A stretch of 64,000 nt of DNA from Rhodococcus koreensis (GCF_900105905.1 NZ_FNSV01000005.1:2852001-2916000); one strand, 5' to 3'; shown: positions 8,002-17,418, numbered from the stretch's first letter. The notes: generated by a model from the letters alone, not told the origin. Numbers and translations: made by a program.

Positions 8002-9519
8002 TCAGGAGCGATGCCGGTCCTGAACAGTTTCGGGGGGCAGAGAGTCAGGACGCGGCACCGCCACCGCAGTAGGCGGTGGTTCCGTGGCGCGGGCTTGTGG
8101 ATTGGCCAGGCGCTCGGGGCGCAGGATCTCGTCGAGCTCGGCGGCCGTGAGCAGGCCGCGCTCGAGCACCAGAGAGGTGACGCTGCGACCGTCGACCAGC
8201 GCTTGGCGCGCGATGGAAGTTGCTGCGTCGTAACCGATCAACGGGTTGAGGACGGTCACCACTCCGATGCTGGATTCGACCTGGGAGCGCAGGAATTCCT
8301 TGTTCGCGGTGATCCCGTCGATGCAGTGGTCGGCCAGGCCGGTGCAGGCCGCGGTGAGCGAGGCCAGGCTGGCGAACAAGGAGCGCGCAATGATCGGTTC
8401 GAAGGCATTGAGCTGCAACTGTCCGGCCTCGGCCGCCATGGTGACGGTGAGGTCGTAGCCGATGACTTCGAAGGCCACCTGGTTGACCACTTCCGGTATG
8501 ACCGGGTTGACCTTTCCAGGCATGATGCTCGATCCCGCCTGTCGTGGGGGGAGGTTGATTTCGGCGAAGCCGGCCCGGGGTCCGGAGGACAGCAGCCGCA
8601 GGTCGTTGCAGATCTTCGACAGCTTCACCGCGACTCGTTTGAGCATCCCCGAGAACAGCACGAAGGCCCCGCAGTCCTGGGTGGCCTCGACCAGGTTGCC
8701 GGCCGTCACCAGCGGCAGCCCGGTGAGTCGCTGCAGGTGGGTGCACGCTTGGGCGGCGTAGTCGGGATGGGTGTTGAGGCCGGTGCCGATGGCGGTCGCG
8801 CCCAGGTTGATCTCGTGCAGGTGCACCAGGGCTTCGCGGATCCGGCGTTCGTCCTCGTCGACCATCACCGCGTAGGTGCTGAACTCCTGGCCGAGGGTCA
8901 TGGGCACGGCATCCTGCAGTTGGGTCCTTCCGACCTTCACAACATCGTCGAACTCGATTGCCTTGCGCGCTAAGGCCAGGCGAAGATGACCCATCGCCGA
9001 CAACAACTGTTGGGTGCCCTGGATGGTCGCGATCCGAATCGCGGTGGGATAGACGTCGTTGGTCGACTGGCCCATATTCACGTCGCCGTTGGGGTGAATC
9101 CTGGAGTACTCACCCTTGTCGAACCCGAGAATCTCCAGCGCACGGTTGGCGATGACCTCGTTGGCATTCATGTTCGTCGAGGTGCCGGCGCCACCCTGGA
9201 TGACATCGACCACGAACTGATCCAGCAGGCGACCTTGTTCGATGTCCCGGCAGGCCTGCCCGATGGCGTCCTTCTTCACCTGATCGATCAGGCCCAGATC
9301 GAAGTTGGTCAGTACTGCGGCGTGCTTGATCTGCGCGAGCGCGGTGACGAGCAGCGGATACGACGAGATCTGCGTACCGGTGATCGCGAAGTTCTCTACC
9401 GCGCGCAGCGTCTGGATTCCCCAGTAGGCGGCGGCCGGGACTTCCCGGGCACCCATGAAGTCTGTCTCGATCCTGCCTTTATTCGCTTCCAGCAGGGACG
9501 GTGCGGTCATCTGTGCCAT
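8002..9519 (-). CDS. aspA: aspartate ammonia-lyase (aspartase)
   Basis: 505 residues of the fumarase/aspartase superfamily, catalysing reversible deamination of L-aspartate to fumarate and ammonia. Family signatures present are GGAGTSTNMNANEV near the active site, STNDVYPTA, and the flexible-loop signature GSSIMPGKVNP with the catalytic Ser. Up to LANPQ the length fits canonical aspartase (about 470). The final 35 or so residues are a Pro-rich tail (ATEPPPTAVAVPRPDS) not usual for the family. The start at 9519 (MAQMTAPS) has GAGAG in front. It is the last gene of the leftward operon, 57 bases after the 2-hydroxyacid dehydrogenase. In this setting it could act on aspartate released from a larger compound, or on an N-substituted aspartate. 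Both are inference. Confidence 0.85.
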   Translation of the reverse strand: MAQMTAPSLLEANKGRIETDFMGAREVPAAAYWGIQTLRAVENFAITGTQISSYPLLVTALAQIKHAAVLTNFDLGLIDQVKKDAIGQACRDIEQGRLLDQFVVDVIQGGAGTSTNMNANEVIANRALEILGFDKGEYSRIHPNGDVNMGQSTNDVYPTAIRIATIQGTQQLLSAMGHLRLALARKAIEFDDVVKVGRTQLQDAVPMTLGQEFSTYAVMVDEDERRIREALVHLHEINLGATAIGTGLNTHPDYAAQACTHLQRLTGLPLVTAGNLVEATQDCGAFVLFSGMLKRVAVKLSKICNDLRLLSSGPRAGFAEINLPPRQAGSSIMPGKVNPVIPEVVNQVAFEVIGYDLTVTMAAEAGQLQLNAFEPIIARSLFASLASLTAACTGLADHCIDGITANKEFLRSQVESSIGVVTVLNPLIGYDAATSIARQALVDGRSVTSLVLERGLLTAAELDEILRPERLANPQARATEPPPTAVAVPRPDSLPPETVQDRHRS

Positions 9520-9576
9520 GGCTCTCGGTTCTCGCGTGGTGGTTCGGGTGTGTTTGGGGTGTAGCAACGTTCAAGA

Positions 9577-10560
9577 TCAGGACGCTGTGACGAATCCGAG
9601 CGCCTTGTCCACGACATTCTCCAGTGGTTCGCCGTGGCAGAACCGCCGCAAATTGTCGACGAAGAGTTGGCCGAGATCGTCTAGATAGTCCTGGGTGTCG
9701 CCGCTCATGTGCGGAGTGATGATGACGTTATCCATGCCCCACAGGATGTGTCCGTCAGGCAGAGGTTCGGGATCCACGACGTCGAGGGCGGCGCCGGCAA
9801 TCGAGCCGGACGCCAATGCGTCCGTCAGGGCTGTGGTGTCGACGAGTTCCCCGCGCCCGACGTTGATCAGGCGTGCGGTCGGTGACATCGCAGCGAGCAC
9901 GTCGGCGCTGACCAAACCCCTGGTCTCGGCGGTCAGCGGGGCCGCCAGCATGAGGTAGTCGTAGTCACCGACAATCCGGGTCAGGTCTTTCGAGGAGTGA
10001 ATCTGATGGAAATCGTCGTCACCGGACCGGTGGGTGCGGCCGGCGCCGCTGACCTCCATGCCCACGGCACGGAAGAGGCGGGCGATTTCGCGGCCGATGG
10101 AGCCGGTGCCGACCACCAGCGCGGACTGTCCCTGGATCTTGCGGGTGACCCGGTGTTGCCAGCGGTGTTGCTGCTGTAGCCGGAAAGAGGTCTGCGCATC
10201 CTTGGCCATATCCAGGACGAATCCGAGCGCGAACTCTGCGATGGCCCGGCTCAGAACGCCTCGGGAGTTGGTATAGACGATGTCGCTGCCGATCAGTTCG
10301 TCGAACAGGAGTTGACTCACCCCCGCAGCCGAGACATGGACCCACTGCACGGACTTGGCGGCACCCCAGTTCTCGCGTAGCGCCGGTGAGAACGAGTGCC
10401 ACTGGTACAGCACGTCCGCGCCGTCGAGGGCCTCGGCGAGACCGTCGGCTGTGGTCAGCCGAACGTTGGCGATGTCCTCGATCTCCGCCAACCGGGGAGG
10501 CAGGGCCTGCCGGTAGAGGACCGTGACGACCGGCCGGGTGCGCTGCGCTGCCGTGGTCAT
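9577..10560 (-). CDS. D-2-hydroxyacid dehydrogenase family protein
   Basis: 327 residues. A Rossmann NAD-binding motif VVGTGSIGREIARLF lies near the centre. The catalytic set is an Arg in INVGRGELVD, a Glu in DVVDPEPLP and a His in ITPHMSGDTQDY. This is the layout of NAD(P)-dependent D-2-hydroxyacid dehydrogenases (2-oxo acid to D-2-hydroxy acid); substrate is not predictable from these residues. The ATG overlaps the TGA of the upstream dehydrogenase gene by 4 bases (ATGA). In the operon it would reduce or oxidise a 2-oxo/2-hydroxy acid produced by the tartrate/malate-type enzyme or after transamination. Confidence 0.85.
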   Translation of the reverse strand: MTTAAQRTRPVVTVLYRQALPPRLAEIEDIANVRLTTADGLAEALDGADVLYQWHSFSPALRENWGAAKSVQWVHVSAAGVSQLLFDELIGSDIVYTNSRGVLSRAIAEFALGFVLDMAKDAQTSFRLQQQHRWQHRVTRKIQGQSALVVGTGSIGREIARLFRAVGMEVSGAGRTHRSGDDDFHQIHSSKDLTRIVGDYDYLMLAAPLTAETRGLVSADVLAAMSPTARLINVGRGELVDTTALTDALASGSIAGAALDVVDPEPLPDGHILWGMDNVIITPHMSGDTQDYLDDLGQLFVDNLRRFCHGEPLENVVDKALGFVTAS

Positions 10561-11651
10561 GACACCGGTGATGGCGTGGGGTCCGCCTGGTTCGCGGCGA
10601 GGGCATCGATGGCGGACAGGACCGCGGCCGTGAACTCGGCCGTCGACGACGTTCCACCGACGTCGCGGGTGCCGAAGCCCTCGCGCAGGGCCGACTCGAA
10701 CGCGGCCTGCAGGTGGTCGGCGGCCTCGGGGTGGCCGAGGTGTTCGAGCATCATCGCACCCGACCAGATCTGTCCCACCGGGTTGGCCAGGCCTTTGCCG
10801 GCGATGTCCGGGGCCGACCCGTGCACCGGTTCGAACAGGGACGGGAAGTCGCCCTCCGGGTTCAGGTTGGCGCTGGGCGCCAACCCGATGGAGCCGGTGA
10901 CGGAGCTTCCGAGATCCGAAAGAATGTCACCGAACAGGTTGGAGGCGACGATGACGTCGAAGGTCCAGGGCCGCAGGACCAGATGCGCCGCCAGCGCGTC
11001 CACGAGCTCGCTGGTCAGGCTGACCTCGGGATAGAGACGAGCCGTCTCCTCCACGACTTCATCCCAGAACGGCATGGTGTGCACGATGCCGTTGCTCTTG
11101 GTCGCCGACGTCAGGTGTCCCCGCCGGGAGGCGGCAAGACCGGCGGCGTAACGCGTGACCCGGGTAACCCCGAGTCGGGTGAAGATGGTTTCCTGCACCG
11201 CGCTCTCGTGCGGCAGCCCTCGGTACATTCGGCCGCCGACCTCCGAATATTCTCCTTCGTTGTTTTCCCGGACGATGAGCAGATCGATGGGGTCCTTGGC
11301 CGCCAGCGGTGAGGTGACACCGTCCAAGGTTTTCACCGGCCGGAGATTGATGTACTGCTGGAATTCCCGGCGGATGGGGATCAACAGGCCCCACAGTGAT
11401 TCGGCGTCCGACACCTCGGGGGAACCCACCGCTCCCAGGAAGATCGCGTGGTGCGCGGCAAGCTGCTCGAGGCCGTCGACGGGCATCATCCGGCCGTGCT
11501 GGAGGTAGTATTCCGACCCCCAGTCGAAGTACGTGAACTCCAGGTCGAGCGAGTGCACCTCCGCGATCCGGTCGAGGCAGGCGATGGCCGCCGGGACCAC
11601 CTCTTTCCCGATGCCGTCGCCGGCGATGACCGCGATCTTGTATGTGCTCAT
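10557..11651 (-). CDS. tartrate/D-malate-type decarboxylating dehydrogenase
   Basis: 364 residues of the isocitrate/isopropylmalate dehydrogenase family. Visible motifs are IAVIAGDGIGKEVVPA at the N-terminus, LLIVRENNEGEYSEVGG, the metal-binding ASNLFGDILSDLGSS and the EPVHGSAPDIAGKGLANP nucleotide loop. The N-terminus and the RENNEGEYSEVGG segment are closest to tartrate dehydrogenase/decarboxylase and D-malate dehydrogenase, which oxidise 2-hydroxy-dicarboxylates with optional decarboxylation. It overlaps both neighbours by 4 bases (ATGA), so it is a core operon member. 3-Isopropylmalate dehydrogenase is less likely in this context. Confidence 0.82.
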   Translation of the reverse strand: MSTYKIAVIAGDGIGKEVVPAAIACLDRIAEVHSLDLEFTYFDWGSEYYLQHGRMMPVDGLEQLAAHHAIFLGAVGSPEVSDAESLWGLLIPIRREFQQYINLRPVKTLDGVTSPLAAKDPIDLLIVRENNEGEYSEVGGRMYRGLPHESAVQETIFTRLGVTRVTRYAAGLAASRRGHLTSATKSNGIVHTMPFWDEVVEETARLYPEVSLTSELVDALAAHLVLRPWTFDVIVASNLFGDILSDLGSSVTGSIGLAPSANLNPEGDFPSLFEPVHGSAPDIAGKGLANPVGQIWSGAMMLEHLGHPEAADHLQAAFESALREGFGTRDVGGTSSTAEFTAAVLSAIDALAANQADPTPSPVS

Positions 11652-13186
11652 GGTGTGGTCCGCTCTGGCAGGCCGCCCAGCAGTTGCCGGGGTGCCCCCG
11701 ATTCTCCGAGGTTGACGATGGTGTTCTTGGGTTCGGTCATCGCGTGGACGGCGTACCGCACGCCTTCGCGGCCGACGCCGGACTTCTTGAAGCCGCCGAA
11801 CGGCATCGAATCGATACGGATGTCGCTGGTCTCGTTGATGACCACGGCGCCGACGTGCAGGTTCTCGGCCATGGCCAAGGCCAGATCCATCGACTGTGTG
11901 AAAATTCCTGCCTGGAGGCCGTACTCGGAGTCGTTGGCGGCGTGGACGGCGTCGGAGACCTCGACGAACGGGATGAGGGTCACGACCGGGCCGAACACTT
12001 CGTCGCGGAGCACCCGGCACTGCGCCGGCACATCGGTCAGGACGGTGGGTTCGTAGAAGGCGCCCTGCCGCTGCCCGCCCGCGTGGACCGACGCCCCCGC
12101 GGCGAGGGCCTCGTCCACCCAGTCCTCGACGCGCCGGGCCTCGTCCTCGGAAATCAGTGGTCCGACGTCGGTGCGGCGGTCGAACTTCGGCCCCGTCCGC
12201 AGCGCCTGCGTGCCGCGAGTGACCTCCTCGAGGACCCGCTCGAAGAGCGAGGTCTGCACGTACACGCGTTGAACCGACAGGCAGTTCTGCCCGGCGACCC
12301 CGAAGGCTCCGGCGACGATCGCCTCGGCGGCGGCGGCCGGGTCGGCGTCGGCGCAGACGATCGTGGCATTGTTGCCGCCGAGTTCGGAGAGGATCTTCTT
12401 GGCCCCGGCGGCGGCGGCGATCCGTTCGGCGGTCCGGGGTCCGCCGGTGAAGGAGATCAGGTCGATCTGCTCGTCGGTCACCAGCGCCTCGGCAACACCG
12501 GGGCCGCTGACGATGGCCCCGATCCGGCCCGACGGCACTCCCGCCTCGAGCAGCAGCTGAACCAGGGCCAGCCCGCTCAGCGGGGTCCGCTCGGAGGGCT
12601 TGAGGACCACCCCGTTGCCGGCGATCAGGGCCGGGCCCAGCTTGTGCGCGACCAGATTCAGGGGATCGTTGAACGGTGTGATGGCCGCGACGATGCCCAC
12701 CGGTTTCCGGCTGTACCAACCGATCTTGTGCCCGGAGGCGAGGCTGTCCTCGAAGTCCAGGGTGGATCCGGACAGTTCGGTCGACGCGGCAGCCGAGAGC
12801 CGCAATGTTTCGATGCAGCGCCGGACCTCACGCTCGGCCTCGGTGATGGTCTTGCTGCTTTCGGCGGCGATGATGGTGGCGAACCGCGCGGACTGCTCGC
12901 CCAGCAGCAGAGCTGCCTTCTCGAGCGCCTGCCGGCGCGAACGCAGCGGCCACGGCTCGATCTGCAGGTGGCGGTGGATGTGGGTGATCGCGCGCCGCAC
13001 GTCCTGCGCCGTCGAGGTGCACACCCGGCCGACCAGCGTCCCATCCTGGGGATCGCGCACGTCCAGCGTCAGGTCAGCGGACTGCCATTGGCCTTCGACG
13101 AACGCACCTCCGGGCAGAACCGGGGTCTCTGACCGACGGGCCTCTGGTTCCGGGCGCGCGTCAACGACAATTGTGGATGAGAGCAT
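11648..13186 (-). CDS. NAD(P)-dependent aldehyde dehydrogenase
   Basis: 512 residues. The nucleotide loop FTGGPRTAERIA, the general base E268 in ELGGNNATIV and the nucleophile C302 in AGQNCLSVQR are all present, so it should be an active ALDH converting an aldehyde to a carboxylate. ATG 13186 is chosen (MLSSTIVVDA); the frame extends 72 bases further but overlaps the stop of the upstream gene. The GNNA motif and overall length recall phosphonoacetaldehyde and semialdehyde dehydrogenases, but no phosphonate genes are nearby. It follows the flavoprotein by 17 bases, which suggests it oxidises the aldehyde that flavoprotein releases from an amine. Confidence 0.82.
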   Translation of the reverse strand: MLSSTIVVDARPEPEARRSETPVLPGGAFVEGQWQSADLTLDVRDPQDGTLVGRVCTSTAQDVRRAITHIHRHLQIEPWPLRSRRQALEKAALLLGEQSARFATIIAAESSKTITEAEREVRRCIETLRLSAAASTELSGSTLDFEDSLASGHKIGWYSRKPVGIVAAITPFNDPLNLVAHKLGPALIAGNGVVLKPSERTPLSGLALVQLLLEAGVPSGRIGAIVSGPGVAEALVTDEQIDLISFTGGPRTAERIAAAAGAKKILSELGGNNATIVCADADPAAAAEAIVAGAFGVAGQNCLSVQRVYVQTSLFERVLEEVTRGTQALRTGPKFDRRTDVGPLISEDEARRVEDWVDEALAAGASVHAGGQRQGAFYEPTVLTDVPAQCRVLRDEVFGPVVTLIPFVEVSDAVHAANDSEYGLQAGIFTQSMDLALAMAENLHVGAVVINETSDIRIDSMPFGGFKKSGVGREGVRYAVHAMTEPKNTIVNLGESGAPRQLLGGLPERTTP

Positions 13187-13203
13187 GAGGTTGCCTACCC
13201 TGC

Positions 13204-14481
13204 CTATTTGATGCGGTCGATGATCTTCGCGGCGCCGCCGATGATCGGCAGGAACCACGGGGGCCCGAAATGCCCGGGAACGGGGGGATTCTTCAGGTCT
13301 TCCCAGACGTTCGCGGTCTTGTCGCCGCCCATGTAGGCGACCATCTTCTTGCCCATGTGCGCCGCCATCTGGACACCGTGACCGCTGTAGCAGAGCGAAT
13401 AGAACACACCGTCATGGATGCCGGCGTGGACCATCTGATCCATGGACAGATCGACCAGTCCACCCCAGGTGTAGTCCACCTTGACGTTGGACAGGTACGG
13501 GAACAGCTCGATCATGGCCTGGCGCAGGATCTTGCCGCTCTTGACATCCGAATCCGGGCTGGAGAGCGCGAAGCGGGCCCGGCCGCCGAACAGCAGCCGG
13601 TTGTCCGGGGTGATGCGGAAGTAGTAGGTCAGCATCTTGCTGTCCGAGGACTGTCGCCGGTTCGGCAGGATGCGGTCGACCACCTCGTCCGGCAGCGGTT
13701 CGGTGACGATGATGAAACTGCCCACCGGGATCACGCGCCGCTGCAGCCACGACGTCACCGCGCCCGTGTAGCCACTGGTGGCCACCAGCACCTGCTTCGC
13801 TCGCACGACGCCGCGGGTGGTGTGCACATCGTGCACGGTTCCCGAGACCTTGTGCAGTTCGGTGACCGCGGCGTTTTCACACACGACTGCGCCCGCGGCA
13901 ACGGCCGCCCCGGCCAGGCCGTGCGCGAACTTCCCGACGTGCAGTCCTGCTCCCAGCGGATCGAGCATCGCTCCGTGATAAAAATCGGAACCGATTTCGC
14001 TGTGAATCTCGGACTTCGGGATGGTGATCACGTCGTAGTCGGCCAGGGAGGCCAGCTGCTCCTGCGATTTCAGCATTCCCTCATAGTGGGAGGGATGAAA
14101 GGCCAGCGACAGTTTCCCGAACCGCTGGAAGTCGCACTCGATGCCGTAGTTGTGCACCAATTTTTCGATGGTGTCGATGGCATCGTTGTACTCCCGGAAC
14201 ATTTCCACGGCACGGGTACCCCCGTAGCGCTTCACCGCGGTGTTGAAGCCGATCGCCAATCCCGTGGTCGCCATCCCTCCGTTGCGGCCGGATGCGCCCC
14301 AACCGACCGTATGCCGTTCGAGGACAGCAACGCTCGCTCCTTGGTTGGCGAACTCGACGGCCGCGGAGAGCCCGGTGAATCCGGCGCCGATGACGGCGAC
14401 ATCGACCTCGTCGGGCACCGGCGTCCGGCGGTAGTCGCCGGAGGGCTCAGCAGTATCGAGCCAATAGGGGATGAGTTTCAC
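13204..14481 (-). CDS. FAD-dependent amine oxidase (DAO family, PuuB-like)
   Basis: 425 residues of the D-amino-acid-oxidase-fold family. The N-terminal FAD motif is VAVIGAGFTGLSAAVEFA followed by the ATG-type LERHTVGWGASGRNGGM. The C-terminal FAD loop YSLCYSGHGVQMAAHMG is typical. The GRNGG and GHGVQMA signatures resemble gamma-glutamylputrescine oxidase and related oxidases of primary or secondary amines, which yield an aldehyde or imine plus H2O2. The GTG start at 14481 has AAAGGT in front. It lies between the HAD hydrolase and an aldehyde dehydrogenase, the classic amine-to-acid pairing. A second, more distant DAO enzyme is in the divergent operon. Confidence 0.85.
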   Translation of the reverse strand: MKLIPYWLDTAEPSGDYRRTPVPDEVDVAVIGAGFTGLSAAVEFANQGASVAVLERHTVGWGASGRNGGMATTGLAIGFNTAVKRYGGTRAVEMFREYNDAIDTIEKLVHNYGIECDFQRFGKLSLAFHPSHYEGMLKSQEQLASLADYDVITIPKSEIHSEIGSDFYHGAMLDPLGAGLHVGKFAHGLAGAAVAAGAVVCENAAVTELHKVSGTVHDVHTTRGVVRAKQVLVATSGYTGAVTSWLQRRVIPVGSFIIVTEPLPDEVVDRILPNRRQSSDSKMLTYYFRITPDNRLLFGGRARFALSSPDSDVKSGKILRQAMIELFPYLSNVKVDYTWGGLVDLSMDQMVHAGIHDGVFYSLCYSGHGVQMAAHMGKKMVAYMGGDKTANVWEDLKNPPVPGHFGPPWFLPIIGGAAKIIDRIK

Positions 14482-14507
14482 GATTGACCTTTCGCCTTGC
14501 CCGCGGA

Positions 14508-15182
14508 TCAGAGACCGAGGAGTTTGTTGAGCTCGTCGAGAGAATCGACGGTGGTGTAGTCGTAGCCCGCGGTGATGGGGTCGTAGCCACGGTCCAGCAA
14601 CACCAGGTTCCGGAAGCCCATGTCGTGCATGGGCATCATGTCGTACCGTGTGTGCGAGGAGACGTGGAGGAAGTCCTCCGGCTTGGCGTTCAGGGTGTCA
14701 AGCATGTACTCGAACGCCTGGTAGCGCGGCTTGTAGGCCTGGGCCTGCTCGGCGGTGTAGACGGCGTGGAAGTCTGCACCAAGCTTCGGAACGCTGATGT
14801 CCAGGAAGCTGTCGTCTGCGTTGGACAGGATCACCAGCTTGTAGTTCTCGCCCATGAGCTTCAGCGGAGTCGGCACGTCCTCGTGGGCAACCCAGCCGCG
14901 TACCGCCTCAGCGAACTGTGCGCCGGCGCCTTCGGTCGGCCCGATGCCCCACCGCTTGCACACCCGGTCGAAGGAATCCTGAAGGATCTGCTCGTAGGGC
15001 TTGTAGTCGCCGCAGACCTCGTCGTACCGGTACCCGCGGAATACCTTCTTGAACGCGGGCCACTGCTCTTCAGGGAGACGGCCCGCGAGCAGCCGGCGGG
15101 TGGTGGGATCGATGTCGAAGTTGATGAGCGTGCCGTAGCAGTCGAAGGAGACGTACTTCGGCCGGAAAGTCTTGTCTGCCAT
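14508..15182 (-). CDS. haloacid dehalogenase type II-like HAD hydrolase
   Basis: 224 residues. HAD motif I is VSFDCYGTLINFD (nucleophile Asp in FDCYGTL); motif II is VILSNADDSF. A Lys lies in QAYKPRYQAFEY, and the HVSSHTRYDMMPMHDMGFRN segment corresponds to motif III. The FDCYGTL form is characteristic of L-2-haloacid dehalogenases (type II), which cleave C-halogen bonds on 2-haloacids. Many relatives in amine and amino-acid operons have other or unknown substrates, so dehalogenation should not be assumed. ATG 15182 is the first gene of the leftward operon, facing the regulatory region with the TGTYRACA motifs. Confidence 0.78.
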   Translation of the reverse strand: MADKTFRPKYVSFDCYGTLINFDIDPTTRRLLAGRLPEEQWPAFKKVFRGYRYDEVCGDYKPYEQILQDSFDRVCKRWGIGPTEGAGAQFAEAVRGWVAHEDVPTPLKLMGENYKLVILSNADDSFLDISVPKLGADFHAVYTAEQAQAYKPRYQAFEYMLDTLNAKPEDFLHVSSHTRYDMMPMHDMGFRNLVLLDRGYDPITAGYDYTTVDSLDELNKLLGL

Positions 15183-15321
15183 GGTTATCCGTTTCAGTGA
15201 AGGGGAAGCAGTGGCTGATGCGGGAACCACTGCCGTCCCCGGGTGAAGGCGGAGATGCGGGCGGTCGTCGCCGCCTTTGCGCAGGACTCCGCTGCCTGCT
15301 AGAACGACCCTAAGCCGCCAA

Positions 15322-15340
15322 ATTGTCAATTGTCAACAGT
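15322..15340. promoter_or_regulatory. GntR-type operator-like composite site A
   Basis: ATTGTCAATTGTCAACAGT. It contains the 8-base core TGTCAACA plus an overlapping ATTGTCAAT half-site. Its reverse complement matches site C at 19467-19485 in 18 of 19 positions. Position (about 140 bases before the HAD start and 240 before the importer) and symmetry suit a FadR-family GntR repressor. Confidence 0.65.
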
Positions 15341-15403
15341 TTGCTATCGGCGTAGTGTGATGCACTGCACCGCCGGAATCGATTGTGAAGAACGTCGCTG
15401 TTA

Positions 15404-15416
15404 ACTGTCGACAATC
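15404..15416. promoter_or_regulatory. GntR-type operator-like site B
   Basis: ACTGTCGACAATC, core TGTCGACA. It matches the reverse complement of site A (ACTGTTGACAATT) at 11 of 13 positions. It lies nearer the ABC-importer gene and may serve the rightward promoter. Confidence 0.5.
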
Positions 15417-15577
15417 TGGGGTGGAAGTGGTTGGATAAGTCCTATCCGGAAGTGCAGATGCCCCCACGCACACGCCTCGCGACCTGCGGCGACGGGATAC
15501 GCACCCGGCCGGGAGTCTGAGAACCCGCGATCCGTTCAGCGCACCCTCTTCCGCTGAAAATCATTCGAAGGAAACCC

Positions 15578-16495
15578 ATGAAGACAAGAACAAGAGTCCA
15601 AGCCGCAGCGGTCGGCGTCGCCCTCCTGGTGGCCCTGAGCGCGTGCAGCACCGCCGACAGCGACGGGGCCGCGGGCTCGACGTCGAATACGGCCGATATC
15701 TCCGAGGGCGTACAGGCGGACCCCGCCGCGGTCGCCCTGCTGCCCGCTTCATACAAGGACAAGGGCGAACTGACGGTGGCGATGGACCTCCACTACCCGC
15801 CCACCACCTTCCTTGCCGACGACAGCAGCACCCCGATTGGCCTCAACCCGGACGTGGCCCGCCTGGTGGCCAAAAAGCTCGGACTCGGGCTGAAGTTCGT
15901 CAACACCAGTTTCGACACCATCATTCCCGGCATCGAGGGTGACCGATTCGACTTCACCGCCACCTCCATGTCCCCCACGCCCGACCGGCTCAAGGTGCTG
16001 GACATGATCGACTACTTCAACGGCGGGGTGTCCGTGGCCGTTGCCGCCGGAAACCCACTGGGCCTGAGCAATGACAACCTGTGCGGCAAGAACATTGCCG
16101 TGACGAAGGGCTCGAACGCGCAGCTCAAGCACCTGCCCAACATCTCCGAATGGACGTGCGTGTCCCAAGGAAAGCCGGCGATCAATGGCATCACCCTGCC
16201 CAACGTCCAGGAGGCGCTGACCCAGCTATCCTCCAAGCGGGTCGACGGCGTCTTCTACGACACCCCCGCCCTGGTATGGGCACAAACGCAGCAGCCCAAC
16301 GCGATCACCGTCCTCACTCCCCAGGTCGACACGCGTTCGGAGCACATCGTCACCGTCGCCCTCAAGAAGGGATCACCGCTGACCCCCGCACTGCAGGCGG
16401 CCGTTCAATCCGTCCTGAACAGCCCCGAATACCAAGAGTCGCTCTCCAACTGGGGTCTCACCGCCGGAAGCATCACCGACGCCAAGCTCAACTAG
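15578..16495 (+). CDS. amino-acid ABC transporter substrate-binding lipoprotein
   Basis: 305 residues. A signal peptide ends in the lipobox LSAC with C23 as the lipidated residue, so the protein should be membrane-anchored on the outer face. The mature part is a family 3 periplasmic-binding fold: GELTVAMDLHYPPTTF, GLNPDVARLVAKKLGL and the GKNIAVTKGSNAQ hinge region are typical of glutamate/polar-amino-acid binders. It starts a four-gene run (binding protein, permease, ATPase, DAO flavoprotein). The ligand is probably an amino acid or amino-acid derivative; which one cannot be read from the sequence. Confidence 0.88.
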   Translation: MKTRTRVQAAAVGVALLVALSACSTADSDGAAGSTSNTADISEGVQADPAAVALLPASYKDKGELTVAMDLHYPPTTFLADDSSTPIGLNPDVARLVAKKLGLGLKFVNTSFDTIIPGIEGDRFDFTATSMSPTPDRLKVLDMIDYFNGGVSVAVAAGNPLGLSNDNLCGKNIAVTKGSNAQLKHLPNISEWTCVSQGKPAINGITLPNVQEALTQLSSKRVDGVFYDTPALVWAQTQQPNAITVLTPQVDTRSEHIVTVALKKGSPLTPALQAAVQSVLNSPEYQESLSNWGLTAGSITDAKLN

Positions 16496-16503
16496 GAGAG
16501 ACC

Positions 16504-17418
16504 ATGGTGCAACTGACTACGCACGGAAGTAACCCGACGATGAACGGAATGGATCCCGCCCTCAAACCGAGGCTCCGGCGGCGAAGTGTGTTCGAGTACG
16601 CGGCCTGGGCGGTGTGCATCCTGCTCGCCCTGGGCCTCGTCGTTTCCGTCTCGACCAATCCCAACTTCCAGTGGGACGTGGTCGCCAAATACTTCACCAA
16701 TGAGTCGATCCTGCGCGGGCTGGTACTGACGATCTACTTGACGGTCGCCAGCATGGTCCTCGGAACGCTGTTGGGGCTGATTCTGGCGATCATGCGGTCC
16801 TCGAGCATCAAACCGGTTGCCGCAACGGCAGGGGTATACATCACCTTCTTCCGTGGCACCCCGGTGCTGGTGCAGCTGATTTTCTGGTTCAACATCGCCG
16901 CGCTGTATCCGAACCTGTCGATCGGCGGCACGGATATCGACGTCAATGCCCTGATCACCCCGATCACGGCCGCGGTCGTCGGCCTGACGCTCAATCAGGC
17001 GGCGTACATGGCGGAGATCATCCGCGGAGGGTTCTCCTCGGTGGGCAAGGGGCAGATCGAGGCCGCCGACTCTCTCGGTATGAGCAGCGCGATGAAGATG
17101 CGCAAGGTCATCATTCCCCAGGCGATGCCCTCGATCATTCCGGCGACCGGAAACCAGGTCATCGGAATGTTCAAGGAGACCTCCCTGGTCAGCGTGCTGG
17201 GCGTCGCCGAGCTGCTCCAAAGCGCACAGCTGATCTACGCGCGGACCTACGAGACCATCCCGCTCCTGATCGTCGCCAGCCTGTGGTACCTGGTGATGAC
17301 CCTCATTCTGAGCTACCCGCAATCCCAGCTCGAGAAGAAATACTCCCGTTCGACTTCCAGACTTCCCCGGAAAGCGAAGAAGGTTGTGCTGACAGACCCG
17401 GAAGGTATTGCACGATGA
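16504..17418 (+). CDS. amino-acid ABC transporter permease
   Basis: 304 residues. An N-terminal cytoplasmic segment precedes about five to six hydrophobic helices (first at [15 protein letters not shown]). The ATPase-coupling EAA loop is visible as [20 protein letters not shown], as in HisM/GltK-type permeases. A single permease gene implies a homodimer. It begins 8 bases after the binding-protein stop with GGAGAG in front and overlaps the ATPase gene as ATGA. Confidence 0.9.
   Translation: MVQLTTHGSNPTMNGMDPALKPRLRRRSVFEYAAWAVCILLALGLVVSVSTNPNFQWDVVAKYFTNESILRGLVLTIYLTVASMVLGTLLGLILAIMRSSSIKPVAATAGVYITFFRGTPVLVQLIFWFNIAALYPNLSIGGTDIDVNALITPITAAVVGLTLNQAAYMAEIIRGGFSSVGKGQIEAADSLGMSSAMKMRKVIIPQAMPSIIPATGNQVIGMFKETSLVSVLGVAELLQSAQLIYARTYETIPLLIVASLWYLVMTLILSYPQSQLEKKYSRSTSRLPRKAKKVVLTDPEGIAR

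Larger units (their letters stand above)
15183..15577. promoter_or_regulatory. divergent control region between two catabolic operons
   Basis: 395 bases without a gene, between the divergent HAD and ABC-importer genes. Two operator-like elements are present: a composite at 15322-15340 and a single element around 15404-15416 (listed separately). Both operons should start here, so one regulator could control both directions. I did not identify convincing -35/-10 boxes. Confidence 0.6.

Noticed and set aside
10557-12719. Long N-terminal extension of the tartrate-type dehydrogenase
   Set aside because: The upstream part is a shadow of the aldehyde dehydrogenase; the ATG at 11651 in an ATGA overlap begins the conserved domain.
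11648-15182. Phosphonate (PhnY-like) degradation operon
   Set aside because: The ALDH and HAD genes invite it, but the HAD is type II dehalogenase-like, not PhnX, and no PhnW, PhnA or phosphonate transporter is present.
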